The notes below the pieces were generated by a model. The model searched no databases and was not told where the DNA came from. It saw only the letters and a list, made by a program, of their open reading frames with translations. Below, piece by piece: positions 1 to 11,480 of a DNA stretch of 64,000 nt (the first letter of the stretch is position 1; each line of letters begins with the position of its first letter). Both the position numbers and the translations under genes were made by a program. Origin of the DNA: Coptis chinensis (Eukaryota > Streptophyta > Magnoliopsida > Ranunculales > Ranunculaceae); assembly GCA_015680905.1 (NCBI GenBank), contig CM027377.1, positions 88,701,001-88,765,000 of the forward strand. The letters run 5' to 3'.

Positions 1-38
1 ATGTTTTTAAAACAAAGACACAGTTACCCGATTCGTCT

Positions 39-503
39 ATGGATGGAGAGGTTAGCATGATCGAGAGCGTTGCTCGAGATTATTTCAACAACACATTTCC
101 TGATAATCATATGACGAAATTTCTTTCCTTTGGAAGTTCAGACTCCAACATTTCCATCCCTACACTAGTCGATACACATATTACGGATGAGGATGAGATA
201 GATGACTTTCTCAAAGATGTAGAGGACTATCATAGTAACGAGGATATGACCAATCTAGATGAGCAATTCGATGAGTTTCTTCGAGAAGGTGATGAATCAC
301 CCTATCAAGAACTACTTTGCACAACATCCACCTCGATTCCCTCCTTCCACCCTTTCAAAGGAATCTCGAGTTTGCACTTTCGATCTTTTGTTTCTCCCGT
401 GCTCCATAATTTTTTAATCCACCTAGTAAACAAATACTACAGAAGGACAAACCACTTGACACCTTCATTTTCAGAATTGAGACAGTCCCTACACACACAA
501 TGA
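39..503 (+). pseudogene. Protease-distal gag-pol fragment of A0
   Basis: This 154-codon frame is open. Its first 35 or so residues (DGEVSMIESVARDYF onward) match the segment directly downstream of the aspartic protease in the minus-strand copies near 47.9 kb and 60.8 kb. It is therefore the tail of the gag-protease polyprotein whose front lies outside the window. The middle is very acidic and has no recognised domain. In an autonomous Athila element the reverse transcriptase would follow here, but the frame simply ends. Its stop codon overlaps the start of the next ORF by four bases (ATGA at 500-503). It may be a relic rather than a working product. Confidence 0.5.
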
Positions 504-829
504 ATGAGTTTTGTGCTAAAACCACATCCTCATTGTTTACAGGCTGTCTTTCTACAACTTATCCATATCCACCATATTCTTCACAACCATTCACTTTTTC
601 ACACTTATTTACTAGAACACCCACTCATTCAAAAATGAAAAATAAGGTGCATGATAGGTTACATAATAGGGTTATCCGACTTCGCTTTCATTTCACTAGG
701 TTGAGTCATAGGAAATCTTGGTCCTTGATTGTGTTTGGATATGTTTTCTGTGATATTTATTTATGGAATGATCCACAATTATTTTGGTTGTTGATATATG
801 ATAAACTGCATGTTCATACATACGCCTAG
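500..829 (+). CDS. Small conserved ORF of family A (function unknown)
   Basis: This 109-codon ORF begins MNEFCAK. I do not recognise its family. Its counterparts at 60041-60316 (minus) and 47206-47415 (minus, broken early) align along almost the whole length, with one single-codon gap in the middle (KMKNK versus KMKK). The basic C-terminal part, with IRLRFHFT, RKSW and YLW motifs, is best conserved. In-frame conservation between diverged copies suggests the protein once mattered. Here the frame runs about 17 codons past the position where the 60-kb copy has a TAA stop. It sits between the protease remnant and the ORF-1-like gene, where reverse transcriptase would be expected. Whether it is still expressed cannot be judged. 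Confidence 0.45.
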   Translation: MNEFCAKTTSSLFTGCLSTTYPYPPYSSQPFTFSHLFTRTPTHSKMKNKVHDRLHNRVIRLRFHFTRLSHRKSWSLIVFGYVFCDIYLWNDPQLFWLLIYDKLHVHTYA

Positions 830-1910
830 ATAAAGTCTCGAAAGTATCCGACTATATAACGACTCAACTTTTGTGGTTGGTGCATTTCCTTTCATTTCCA
901 TATATTGGTGAGTGCACCATTAAGGTAACCGGGCCCTCCCTACGGAGTGTGTGGCTGTAAAAACCTAATCCTAAGTCCACGCTTTTAAACATAATTCACG
1001 TTTTCCACTCTTGCATGTTTTCTCAGATTTTTTGAGTCATGTTTCTCTATGGGGTGAATTATGTCTTTATTGTTTATTGTTTTTTACTTTTAAAATAAAT
1101 ATATATATATATATATATATTAAAGAATAAGCATAGTAACCTAGGAAGTCTCGGGAATCTGACTTTAAAAGACCCACTGCTAAAAACAAATTTTCTAAGC
1201 TTCGTTGTAAAAATTTGGTTGGGGATGGAGTGTTCGTGTTTCCGTACTAAATATTTATGTCCCATTAGAGTTGCTTAGGCCGTTTTATTGTATTACGATT
1301 TGGGTTGACATAATCCATGAATTTAGAGTTCAATTGTTCGCATAACGTAAGTCATGCACGCACTTCGAGGCATTTTCTACTATCTTATATGTCATCCACG
1401 GTCGGAATAGAGTGTTTTATGGATCATTGGATTGGAAATTCTCTCCTGATCATTTCCATATCTCATTCGCAAAAATCGGACCGGTAACGAAGCGGCAATT
1501 TTGATTTGAAGTTTCGCAAAAAATCAAAAAAAAAATCACAAATTTCGATTTTGGGCTTGGGCCTAACCCGCGCCCACCGACAGCGCGACCGCGCCCTTAC
1601 CTTTAGCAGCACTCGCGATCTTCTTCTCCATCCGCCATTAACGCCCAAGCTCCAAAAACCTAAAAAACAAAATCAAAATAAAAAGAAAACTAAAATTAAC
1701 CCACACCCCAAATCAAATCCCAACCTAAATCGATTCCAAACACCACCGACCACCACCACTACCGAATTACATCACCAAAAATCCACCAAAATACCAAATT
1801 TTGGTGCTGCCGCGCCACCACTCCACCACCACCACGGTTTGCTTCAACCAGTCTATTAAAATCCAACCACCACATCACATTTAAACCCCCACTACATTCC
1901 AAACTTCCAA
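830..1910. other. Non-coding stretch of A0; TA microsatellite; start of an A0-specific segment
   Basis: No supported gene. Positions 830-1250 match, inverted, the non-coding DNA around 47.0 and 59.9 kb (shared string around 'gaatctgactttaaaagac'). A short TA repeat lies at about 1097-1121. From about 1350 the sequence stops matching the other family A copies. It becomes more GC-rich near 1560-1640, where motifs of the type 'cccgcgccc' occur. Confidence 0.5.
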
Positions 1911-3054
1911 TGGCTCAACAACGCCAAATTTTGCCGGAGCAAGCTTTTACCGCCGACCACTTACTGCTTTTACGGTGATTTAGATGATCGTCGAGATCGA
2001 ATAGCTTGTGGTACTCGACTGAAGCCTATTACCACGGGACTTAGTCCGACGGTTCTATGATACTGAGGGAGTTGGAAGGGACTAGGATTTTGTTGTTGTG
2101 GGCGAAGAGGCGGAAGGAAGTTACGACCGGTTGTTGGTGAGATTCTAGGCATTCCGCCTAGAATCCATCTAGATGTCACCTCTCGGGGAGTCCCAAAGAT
2201 AATGGGGTAGAGCCATTAATGCACGAGACAGTTATTGGGGGACTACAATGCAAGATCGCATTGTGTTCGACAAAGCTTCCTTAGGACCAACCACCGGTGG
2301 CTACTGACCCGGTGGATTGGTCCGAACGCCCGTGGAAGGGGAAGGGGAAGGTCACCGATATCGGCCTGAATCGCCTCCATATCTTATGGATACTCCAGAG
2401 CGGAAGTATGACTTCGCATCTTAGAGTTTTACCGAGTATGATTAGGGGAGTAGGAGGTCTGTTGCCCTCTCCCCTCGCTTTGATAACAAAGATCATGCTC
2501 AAGTTGAGGAGCGGCAGCGATCGATCGGACATACATCACTCTCCACCGTAACCCTCGTGATCTATAAGGAGTGTGTCCAACGGGTTTGGAGATTGGCTGA
2601 GGATAGAGAAGAAGAAGAAGAGGATGGAGGAGCTGAGAATGCCGAGGGAGGCCGGGGACATCGATGCCTCCGAGGATGAGGAGGACTTGGAGAGGTCTTT
2701 GGACGATGCGTAACGCATGGCTGTGATCTATCGAGGCATGCGTTAAACTTAACACTATCTCTGTGAAGACCTCCGGACTCGACAGAACAACGATGCATCA
2801 CAACTTCGAGCTCGCACCCGAGAGAGGACGAGAGGTGGGAATAGATGAGCCGAGCTAGAAGCTCGGCCATTTCGGACGAGATGTCGACACGATTCCCACC
2901 TCACGGGGACTCTCCCGAGGACACACCATCCGTGCACGAAGTCCGTCCGCCAAAGGGATCTAATGGTGCTGGCTCTTCAGGAGCTCAGGAGCAGTCTCCG
3001 GAGCATGTTCCCTCCGCCACCAGTTCCGGAGTAGCTAGGGATAGTATAGTTTGA
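1911..3054 (+). pseudogene. Degenerate ORF, possible second ORF-1-like copy in A0
   Basis: An ATG at 1911 opens a short stretch with the pattern PEQAF, resembling PEQSF near the start of the ORF-1-like gene at 3824. Reading then breaks repeatedly through stops and frame changes. The last clean part is the 69-codon frame at 2845-3054, rich in Ser, Pro and Glu, ending just before an AT-rich 3' flank. The block is followed at about 3215-3235 by a G-rich tract similar to an LTR-element polypurine tract. It is absent from copies A1 and A2. I read it as a decayed paralogue of the ORF-1-like gene; the resemblance is short, so this is tentative. Confidence 0.3.
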
Positions 3055-3823
3055 TGTTTTATGTTTTATTTGTAATTTTATTATTGTTATTTATTTTAAT
3101 GCAAGTTTATTTCCGTAATTTGAATTTTGTAGTGTAATGTACTCCGAATAAAAATTTTAATATAAGGGGTTATTTTCAGTATGTGTGGTTGTTTCATATT
3201 GATCCCACCTTCCCAACTTGTTTGGGGGTGGTTTTATCAATTCAAGCATTATTTTTATAACCCTCGTGTTAGAATTTATTGTGGAGTCATGGTGAAAATA
3301 TGGCCGTTTAGGCATATCTATGATTGTGTATCATTGTAGGATGAAATCTAGATTAAATAGGTACATTCTATCATAAAATCAACCTAAAAGATACTGGGTT
3401 TGAATTAGAATCAAGGATATGAGTTGTTTCCGTTTTCGGTTTGGAAATTTTAGGATTTCCGAAACCGCCGTAATTAGTTTTGGCAACTTCCCAATCCATT
3501 TTAGCAACTTTAAACCTATATAAACTTGATACAATATATCCTCACAACTCACACTACACCTAAACTCCATCACTCACCTTTCACTCCCCGCGATTCCCTC
3601 GTTCCGCTCATTTTCCGAAGTTTACGAACTCTCGAAAACTTCGCCTCGTATATTTTTCTGAGTTTTTGTCGAGGGCCGCATTCAAAGTGAGAAGCGACCA
3701 CGCTACCAAACACTGGAAATTTCAATTTCTTCAGAGGCCACCGACTTCGTGGACCAGAAAATTTCCAGTTTTTCACGCGTAGTATCTGGATCATTCGCAG
3801 CTATTCCAAAGCGTAATTTTGAG
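3055..3823. other. AT-rich spacer with a polypurine-like tract
   Basis: No gene is supported. It contains a G-rich tract at about 3218-3236 (ttgtttgggggtggtttta). From about 3190 onward the sequence again matches the inverted copies near 46.7 and 59.6 kb, so the A0-specific segment ends here. The last 250 bases are the leader of the ORF-1-like gene. Confidence 0.45.
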
Positions 3824-4752
3824 ATGACATCTCCAACATTGATACCGGAACAGTCTTTCGAAGATTTGTTCCAAAGCACTACTTATGGTGCTTGGTTTTG
3901 TGGCGTTCACATTCTGGTTGGCTGGGAGCCGCTTATGGTAAGAGCGGATGCACTTTATTCTCCGACTCTAGCATCTTATTTTTATGATAACTGCATTTTA
4001 TTTGAAAGACCAGATGGAGAACAAGTGTTCTCCATCAACATTGATAATGAACCAATGGAAATTACCAGGTTCTTGCTAGCATTTGTTCTTGGATTGGCTA
4101 TGCCCGCTGAAATACAAGACCCATGGTGCTATTGGATTGATAATATGTATGTCTACACTTACGAGTTTTTGCATGAGTCTTATGGCACGGACATTTTCCG
4201 TATTGAGGACCAAGGGGAATATAACGTCACCTTTGGTAGCCTGTCCATGAACATAGGAACTGTTATGTTTTGGATCATGCTAAACATTTTAGGGGAATGG
4301 CGTTTTTCTTCTGTGAATGATGCCACTTGCAACGTCTTCCTTGCTTTAGCCACGGGGACGATGTGTCATGACCTTCCCGAACCTTGATGTCTAGTTTAGC
4401 TCGATCCCATAGCATGAGGCATAAGTACCTTCTTATGCCCGCTCTAGTTTCTCGTATTATGCTATGTTTCTTTCCTGTTTTTGTACACGCTTCACGGATT
4501 GGATTACGGTCGACACCGTCATGCACCCACCAATAGTATTATTCGATCTTTCCGCGCAATGACTTGGCAAGGGGGTGGAGGATACAACCTCATCCGGTTG
4601 CACCCTACACCCCGTCAGACCAAGTGGCTCTTAATAGGTTAGCAATAATAGATGATAAATGGCGGAAAGCCTAGCAAATTATCATGGCATGGCAGGACGC
4701 GAAGGAACCTCACTTCTTTATGGAAGAAGAGAATGAGGAAGATGACGAGTAA
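3824..4752 (+). pseudogene. Athila ORF-1-like (plant transposon protein) pseudogene, copy A0
   Basis: The frame is open from 3749, but ATG 3824 is preferred because copies A1 (46164) and A2 (59072) begin with the same MTSPT. The first 187 residues contain the conserved blocks IPEQSFEDLFQS, WEPLMVR, SYFYDNC, PMEITRFLLAFVLGL and EDQGEYNVTF. This resembles the Athila ORF-1 or 'putative plant transposon protein' group, whose role is not established. A stop at 4385 breaks it. Homology to the other copies continues in other frames (SLARxHSMRHKYL block, then an acidic tail) to the TAA at 4750-4752. The full product would have been about 300 residues. At least two frame changes are needed, so it is a pseudogene. 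Confidence 0.6.
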
Positions 4753-4768
4753 ATCTTGAGGGGATAAG

Positions 4769-4904
4769 GTAAGTTTCATTCTAGTTAGTGTCTGCTTATG
4801 TCCCAAGCAATTTCATTCTTGTTAACCCCATAATGGGTAGAACTCATATAGAGTTGTGTCAGTTTTTATTTCCTATATTAGTACGTTCTAACCTTGTTTT
4901 ACAG
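4769..4904 (+). other. Intron-like segment behind the ORF-1-like gene
   Basis: A good 5' splice site (aaggtaagttt, GT at 4769) lies 17 bases after the ORF-1 stop. A good 3' splice site (ttgttttacag, AG at 4903-4904) follows 136 bases later. Both sites are kept in copies A1 and A2, where the whole module is duplicated. An intron in the 3' leader is an inference; only the splice consensus is seen. Confidence 0.4.
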
Positions 4905-4989
4905 ATGTTCCTGAATTTCACGCGCTTCAATGGTATTTTCCCAACCCTCTTTATTTAAATGCTTTGAGGACAACGCATGCTTCTTGTTT

Positions 4990-5003
4990 GGGGGGGGGGG
5001 GGG
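4990..5003 (+). repeat. G14 tract, internal polypurine-like
   Basis: A run of 14 G follows 'gaggacaacgcatgcttcttgttt', the same kind of context as the LTR-adjacent polypurine tract at about 11469. Copies A1 and A2 have only 'gggggtggcatag' here (inverted), so the run has expanded in A0, or its length is a sequencing artefact. Confidence 0.7.
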
Positions 5004-6387
5004 CATAGAAACACGTGTAATTAAGGCATTTGTTAGGATATAGATAGAGTTAATATGCATTTGTTTTCTAGTTAAAATTTTAAAAATTCAAAAATATAAA
5101 TAAATAAGTTCATGCTATACACTTAGGAATAGTGGTATTGTTTTCCTTCTCTATGCTCTTAACAATCTAGAAATCTCACGTAGCTTTTGCATTAGAATAA
5201 TTGTTAGAAACTTAGGTTAATATGTAGGTAATAATCTTTGCATCTATCTATAAATATATTACATGAGTATCTATGATTGTTAGCAGTAAGTTTCTGAAAT
5301 CTAGGCTAGAGTACTTATTCTACAAATCCTGTGAGAATATAGCCTAAAGCCTTATATGAGCGAAACATTTGAGAAATGACACAAGGGAGAAGTAAAATCC
5401 GGATAGAGAAATCACACGTCCACTTGCTTGATCACTATGCCATATCCTAAGCGAGAATTTAGGCCCTCTTTGGATCGATATAGCCAAAAATTCAAACCTA
5501 TGAATGATTTCCCACTAGTCGCCCCTCTGAGCCTTTCTTTATCCTTTCATAAACCACAATCCCTTTACCTTGTTACAAAAACAAAAACAAAATAAAAAAA
5601 AATCAACCTACCCAATTTAGAATAAGTCTGAGAATAGAATGAGGAAGAAAGAAGAAGAGAAAAACTTGTGTAAACAAAAGTTAGTTAATTGTTTCAGAAA
5701 ATAAAGAAAAGAAGTTGCCATCCAAGGAAAAGAAAAAAAATATAAATAAATAAAAACTCCAAAAATAGAATAAAAGGGAGTCAAAAGCCAAAGAAAAGAA
5801 AAAGAAAAATATGGCTAAGGATGGAAACAAAGTATAGAAGTAAAAGAAAATAACAAGGTTTTCTCTAAGTTACATAATATGAAAACTCTATTATCTCGGA
5901 CTTGTCTTTTTGAATATCCATTTCCTTCCTTCTTAAACCATCTCCTAATCCCCATGAACACCTAATAAAGACCTCTAGCTCAATTAGGAATAGGCTAGTG
6001 TGATAGTAAGTGGCGATGTGTTTGATCGACTCCGGCTTCCTTGTTGTCATTGAGATTGTAAGGTAAAGTGTGCCCTACTGCAAGACTAGAGTAGCGAAAA
6101 CTTGAGTGGAAAAATCAGAGTGTTGTATCTTGACTATTATTGTGAGAACCTACTTAAGGACGCTTATTCGAAGTTTTGAAACGGACCTGCTAGACATTTC
6201 ATAGTATTACTCATTGTATATATGTTTATTTTAGATGATTGATTATTATGCATATATTAGTTTAGGTTTTGACTTGGTTATTCTTGTTCATAGCTAGTGA
6301 GATGTATAGATAGTTTGGAGCATGAATAAGGAAACAATAGTTTTATTTCTTAGTCATTGTAGTATAGATGAAGTTTGTGAGTACCTT
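5004..6387. other. Non-coding 3' tail of A0
   Basis: No gene. It matches, inverted, the tails at about 43.5-44.8 kb and 56.4-57.7 kb. It is A-rich (5560-5860) with no recognised domain. It is cut at 6387 by X1 and resumes at 11290 (after the TSD) with 'cactggaaaactctcacgag'. Confidence 0.6.
6383..6387. repeat. Target-site duplication of X1, left copy
   Basis: ACCTT; the right copy is at 11290-11294. Confidence 0.8.
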
Positions 6388-7905
6388 TGTCACACCCCAA
6401 ATTTCGGAAAAATTAAAACCGATATTCAATCATCCGAAACCCGGGTGAAACAAAACCCACTAACATATTATCAACCACAATATTTAAAATCTAAGATCAA
6501 ATTAAAACCGAAAGAACAACGCTTCATTTACAAATAAAATTTTTACTAACCAACTCTATTACCTTTGTTTCAATTCAAAACTATACACTTTCAAAAAAAC
6601 TTAAACGAGTAAGACTCCAAGAGCAAATCCAAGTCACGGTCTTCATCCACTCGCACTCCACCATCTATGTTCCCAAGAACACACCCACGTTGCAAAACAA
6701 AGCAAACATGGGTCAGCAAATTGAATTTGCTGGTATGAGTAGACTAACAACAAAATATATATAATAATCTTTCAAATGAATAATATAACATTACAAACAA
6801 TTTCAACTTGGAAGACAATATAGTTCCGTTTTCCAAAAACGGCGTGTAGTTTCTTCCCAAGTAAGATTTCACCCCCAACATACAAATTCCAAGAATCTCA
6901 TATAATAGTACTCGTCATTCCCACTTTCCAAAATAACTCACAATACAATACCACTTACATTTCATTTATTAACTGCACATATGATAACCTAATTAAATAT
7001 GAGTTTGGTATACCTTACCTTTAAGCCAACACGTCGTCTTAGGGTAGGATATTTACGTCCCTGCAGAAAAGATTAATAGATCCTACCCTCCTGCAAAACA
7101 GAGTTAGACATCACAATAAATTGATTTATCTCAGCCAGTCAAAATTCTATTCATGACCCAACCTCATTTAAGACATTGAAGTCTAATTGATATAACCTGG
7201 TTCGTCCTGATCTTTTGAGGAATACCACTTATCATAATACCTATATCAATGATAGTCATTCATATGACATCATTACGTCATAAAGTTTCTGCGTGCATAA
7301 CCATTGATCTCAGACTATCACAAGTCATTAATATTTTCGTAATAACATATCAAGTTATAGTCATTTCACAGTCACATAGAAATTACAATCATTTACTAAT
7401 ATTATTCACCGTCACACTTCATATCCATAACATCACACAATTCATATACTTTTACTTTAGTATCACTTGTCTACTTATGAGAACGAGGAAAAGTCACAAC
7501 CAAGGGGTACATTCATCCCTTGTGAGTATCAACTCATACAAACCACGTAAACATTTCTCATAAGAAATCATAGACATCATATGCAATAACTCCATCACAC
7601 GTAAAATCAATATTTTTACTTTGCTTATTAATTATCTTGTTGACTCCTTTATTCAAAGACACAGCCCAACCTTTTAGTTCCTACTCCACGATTTGCACTA
7701 CACACATTTGCCAAATCACACATATCCGTATACCTCACTCACACCGAAAGTACCACTACAAGACATACACGTCCCCAAGCGGGATATCATCCTCCGTGAA
7801 ACATACTTTCATCTTGTAAACTCGTAACTTGTGAGTCACAGCCCATCTCTCGGGCTTTCCATACACATAATCACAAAGCCTCCTTTGGGCATAACAAAAT
7901 ATCGT

Positions 7906-8195
7906 CATTCATGGCATATTCAATGAATACCTTGGGTCATTCCCGCCACATTCAAGGAATACCCATCATAACACTAATCGGGCCATTCATGGCACATTCA
8001 ATAAATGCCCCGAGTCATTCCCCGCCACATTCAAGGAATACCCAAACCTACATTCCCGTACATTCAAGGAATACGACCAACCCGCAAGGCGAATACCTTA
8101 GTTCCTCTCTAGGGCAGTCCAAACTATTGGGTCATTCATGGCACATTCAATGAATACCCGGGTCATTCATGGCACATTCAATGAATACCCATCTA
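7906..8195. repeat. Tandem repeat inside X1
   Basis: About six imperfect copies of a roughly 30-60 base unit built on 'cattcatggcacattcaatg'. The last two copies (8127-8190) are nearly identical and adjacent. Such arrays explain why X1 is longer than X2. Confidence 0.65.
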
Positions 8196-9149
8196 TCACA
8201 TGACATCACAAGTCATAATATCTCATTACCAAATCCTGAGGCATGGAGAGTTCTAAAGATGTGGGCTTACACTTTAAAACATTATTATCACTTATAATTA
8301 TACTAGCATTACTCATGTCAAAATAGACCACACATGCAAAGAGTCACTTTCGCGCGTCAAGGCAAATCAAGCACTTAAATATCATTAAATGTAAACAGAC
8401 TTATAATCAAACAAATACAATTTATATAACCATACTCATATATACAATATCGTAAACAAATAGTTCATTAGCCCAAATTCAAGTCCACACACACTAATGT
8501 CTAAAACATATCCACATATACTAAAGTCTATATTCATATACAACTTCTATCTCCCACATATATATTTATGTAGTCTCAAAACAACAGTAATTTCTAACAT
8601 AATCACATAGTTATCACACAAACTAATATATATATTATAGATATAGTGTAGTGGCTGCACTTTTGCTCAAAGCCTGCCTACGATCCAAATCTTTCAAGAT
8701 TGGAATCAAGCATTAAATAGTTCTTATCACCACATAATCAATGCTAAGGTTTTTCCTACATTCATCCAAATGACATGTAACTTAATTATTTAGAAACTAA
8801 GGTATTTAGATATACTTTTTCATGTAGAACTCAAGTCCCAACCTTAGCCCATCTAAAAGAAAATTTAGGTTGAAAAACGGTCAAAATCCTAATTTCAAAG
8901 AAATGGGATTTCGGACGGGATATCTTCGAATGGAACAACTCTTTCCATGTATCCATCCAAACGATCGAAGCTTTTTGTGTTGCAAAAAGTCGACCGCGAG
9001 AACTTACTTTCTCTTGTTTAACATCAAATCTAAATTAGATAAGTTACCAACCAAGTTATACAATATCCGGCCGGTATTTTAATACTATATATATATCCAT
9101 ATAAGCAAACATATGAAAAATCGGAAAAGTCAACATTCATAACGGTCAA

Positions 9150-9395
9150 TGAAAATCAACGGTCCAACGGTCAACGGTCAAAAGTCAACACCTCATGGTC
9201 AAGGTCAAACTCAACATGTCATGGTCAAAGTCAAACTGTCCTAGTCAAAGTCAAACTGTCCAAGTCAAAGTCAAAGGTGAAAGTCAACCGTCCATGGTCA
9301 AAGGTCAAAGTCAACGGTCAAAGGTCAAAGTCAAACTGTCCTAGTCAAAGTCAAACTGTCCAAGTCAAAGTCAAAGGTGAAAGTCAACATTCACA
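9150..9395. repeat. GTCAAAGTCAA-rich tandem array in X1
   Basis: A dense array of 'ggtcaaagtcaa'-type units, including two long near-identical blocks around 9225-9275 and 9325-9385 (caaactgtccaagtcaaag). A shorter version of the array lies in X2 at about 17540-17635, so it belongs to the LTR. Smaller clusters recur near 9750-9810. Confidence 0.7.
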
Positions 9396-11289
9396 GTCAA
9401 TAAATGCCCACCTAACCTATGACATCAACAGTCATAAAACTCAATTCCAAAACTTTAGACGTGGAGAGTTCTAAAAGAGTGCGGTAACTTTATTTTACGA
9501 TTATTGAACTTTATTTTATATATTATTTCGGAGAAGAATGAGTATCTTGATTCCTCGTAATTTTTATTTACGCGTTATTAATTTCAGGGATGTCTTAGTG
9601 TCATAACGTTGCATATCATAAAATACTGGCAAAAATCACATAGTAGTTAATACACATACACACGATATATAGAGGTCTTAGCCAAAAATCAAACCGTTAA
9701 TAGTCCTAGACTTATCCTATTAGACCTAATCATAATTTTAGGAAAAAGTCAAAGTTTGGGTCAATCATCGGTCAAAGTCAACTCGGTCAAAGTCAACCGG
9801 TTAACATTGGTCAACCCGCCTAAACTCCAAAACCCAAAAGCCCAAATCCTAAGGCCCATATTCTAATCTTAAAGTCAAAATTGAAATCCAAAACCACTCA
9901 AGCCCACTTTACGAGTCGAGTCGCCCTAAGCCCAATCTAAACTTCTTTGTTCATAAATTATAACTTGACCCATTTGGATTTATAAAACCAAAACACCAAT
10001 AAAAGAAAACCGCCCATGTAAGCAAAATTAGAACTGCCCCAACAAAATAGAACCGACCCAACTAAAACCAAAACCGGCCCAAACCAAATAGAATTCGCCC
10101 ATTGAGGCCCAACCGAAATAGAGTTGCATTGGTGAGATGGGGAGCACTCGATCCAAATCGCAGCTATCCCCCTCCACCACACCCGCCTCGGTTTCCACCA
10201 CCACCATCCTCCAAACCTAACCAAAATTACTCCCCATCAAAACCAACAACATTTAATAAACGCGAAAATCCACAAATCATTCACTATATTCTTCTTCATC
10301 AAACTAGATCTCAAATTTCGGGTCGCCATTATTGGCTTCTCCGAGCTCCACTCGACAACCCTCATCACTCCACCGATATCACCACAATCAATCCTAAATA
10401 AACCAACACGATCCATCCAAAAACAGTTCAATTATTATCGAGGAATGGGCGTGCCGCCATTAATGGTCATTGGGAGCTTTCCACGACTCCACGAAATTCC
10501 CCCGAATCTACACTCAATCCCTCGCGACAATCAATTCGCAGATACAACCCAAAACAACCACCATCCACATTTGATCGAACCCTTCCTCCACATTAGATGG
10601 CGCCATTGTTGTTACCTTTTCTGGGCTTGAAATGATTCATCCCATCACCGACCACCAACCTCCATTAGATAACCCCGACATCAATCCACAAATTTCCAAC
10701 AGTTCAACGGAGAGAAACAAAGAAAAGTGACGAGTCCTGTCTTGCTTGGACTCGCCGCTTTATTGATGAAAGTTCAAGCTTGAATGCTTTTAAGTTCGAG
10801 TTTCAAAACCACGACCAAACCGAAGTTTAAACGAAACCCAAGCCGACCTCTTTTCTAATAGCTTCAACAGTTTAATCACAAATCCGAAATTTAAATAAGG
10901 TTTAATAAAACAAATGGCACGAAGTCCAACACAACAGTATAATGAACAGTATCAATACACAGAAAACCATACGTTCGGTGAAATAGCAAAATAGCTACTC
11001 ACTTTGTAATGAGCATTTCGACGAATCCTCCTAGCCCGATTCGTCATTGGCTCAATCTCCAAAGAAACCAGTTTCTCTCTGCCTCCATTTTTAATATATT
11101 ATATTATCTTCTGAACCCTATTTTCTAGAAAAAGTGTTTATATACTTGGGTCCGAAACCCAAGCCCAACACAGACTTGGGCCCAAAACCAGGCCCACGTA
11201 TCCCGAGTCCAATCCGACGTATTTTTAAAATAAACAATTAAATTAATTAATTAAATAGAAAAATACGTATAAAAAAACTGGTGTTTATA

Positions 11290-11294
11290 ACCTT
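11290..11294. repeat. Target-site duplication of X1, right copy
   Basis: ACCTT, directly followed by the continuation of the A0 tail. Confidence 0.8.
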
Positions 11295-11458
11295 CACTGG
11301 AAAACTCTCACGAGGCTATAACTCGTCCACTAGGGAATTCCTAGTGGTTTAAGGCCTTGTTGCATAGGGTCAATGCAATAGCACTCAGCGAAACGAGAGT
11401 AGTTAGGACTCCATTTTTGGTCACTTATTCTAATTTCTCATCTTTGCTTGAGGACAAG

Positions 11459-11480
11459 CAAAATGCTGTTTGGGGTGGTT
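11459..11480 (+). promoter_or_regulatory. Polypurine tract of A0
   Basis: 'aaaatgctgtttggggtgg' ends two bases before the TGATAAGAGCCC start of the LTR at 11481. This is the position expected for the plus-strand primer. The inverted form is present at 43497 and 56395. Confidence 0.6.

Larger units (their letters stand above)
6388..11289. mobile_element. X1: large solo LTR or internally repeated LTR element, 4.9 kb, TSD ACCTT
   Basis: The insertion begins TGTCACACCCC and ends GGTGTTTATA. It is bounded by a 5-bp direct repeat ACCTT at 6383-6387 and 11290-11294. The empty site is visible in copies A1 and A2 (inverted 'gtgaaggtactcacaaac'), which proves insertion into family A DNA. The 3' part matches X2 (15788-19100), for example 'tctctgcctccatttttaat' and 'aacccaagcccaacacaga'. 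The last dinucleotide is TA rather than CA, probably a mutation. No gag or pol domain is present, so a solo LTR of a long-LTR Ty3/gypsy family is most likely. Short ORFs inside are not conserved in X2 and are not called. Confidence 0.7.
1..11480 (+). mobile_element. Family A element copy A0, internal region (Athila-like Ty3/gypsy, non-autonomous), split by X1
   Basis: This is the internal part of an LTR retrotransposon read left to right. It starts before the window, is interrupted at 6388-11289 by insertion X1, and ends at a G-rich polypurine tract just before the LTR at 11481. The order is: protease-distal coding (39-503), small conserved ORF (500-829), a segment absent from the other copies (about 1350-3180), an ORF-1-like gene (3824-4752), then a non-coding tail. 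The sequence around 11440-11480 carries the 'gaggacaagcaaa ... ttggggtgg' signature that I know from Athila 3' ends. The same order, inverted, recurs at 43497-50564 and 56395-63465. No reverse transcriptase or integrase is present. The Athila assignment rests on general resemblance and is inference. Confidence 0.75.

Noticed and set aside
2429-2937. Minus-strand ORFs of 60-108 codons opposite the degenerate A0 ORF
   Set aside because: They are frame shadows of GC-richer sequence, with no conservation in other copies.
7906-9395. CRISPR-like array
   Set aside because: Repeats are imperfect and adjacent without unique equal-sized spacers, and lie inside a plant LTR.
10102-10401. Pro-rich ORF inside X1 (and 17959-18144 in X2)
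   Set aside because: The aligned parts of the two LTRs do not keep the frame; composition is LTR-like and there is no domain.
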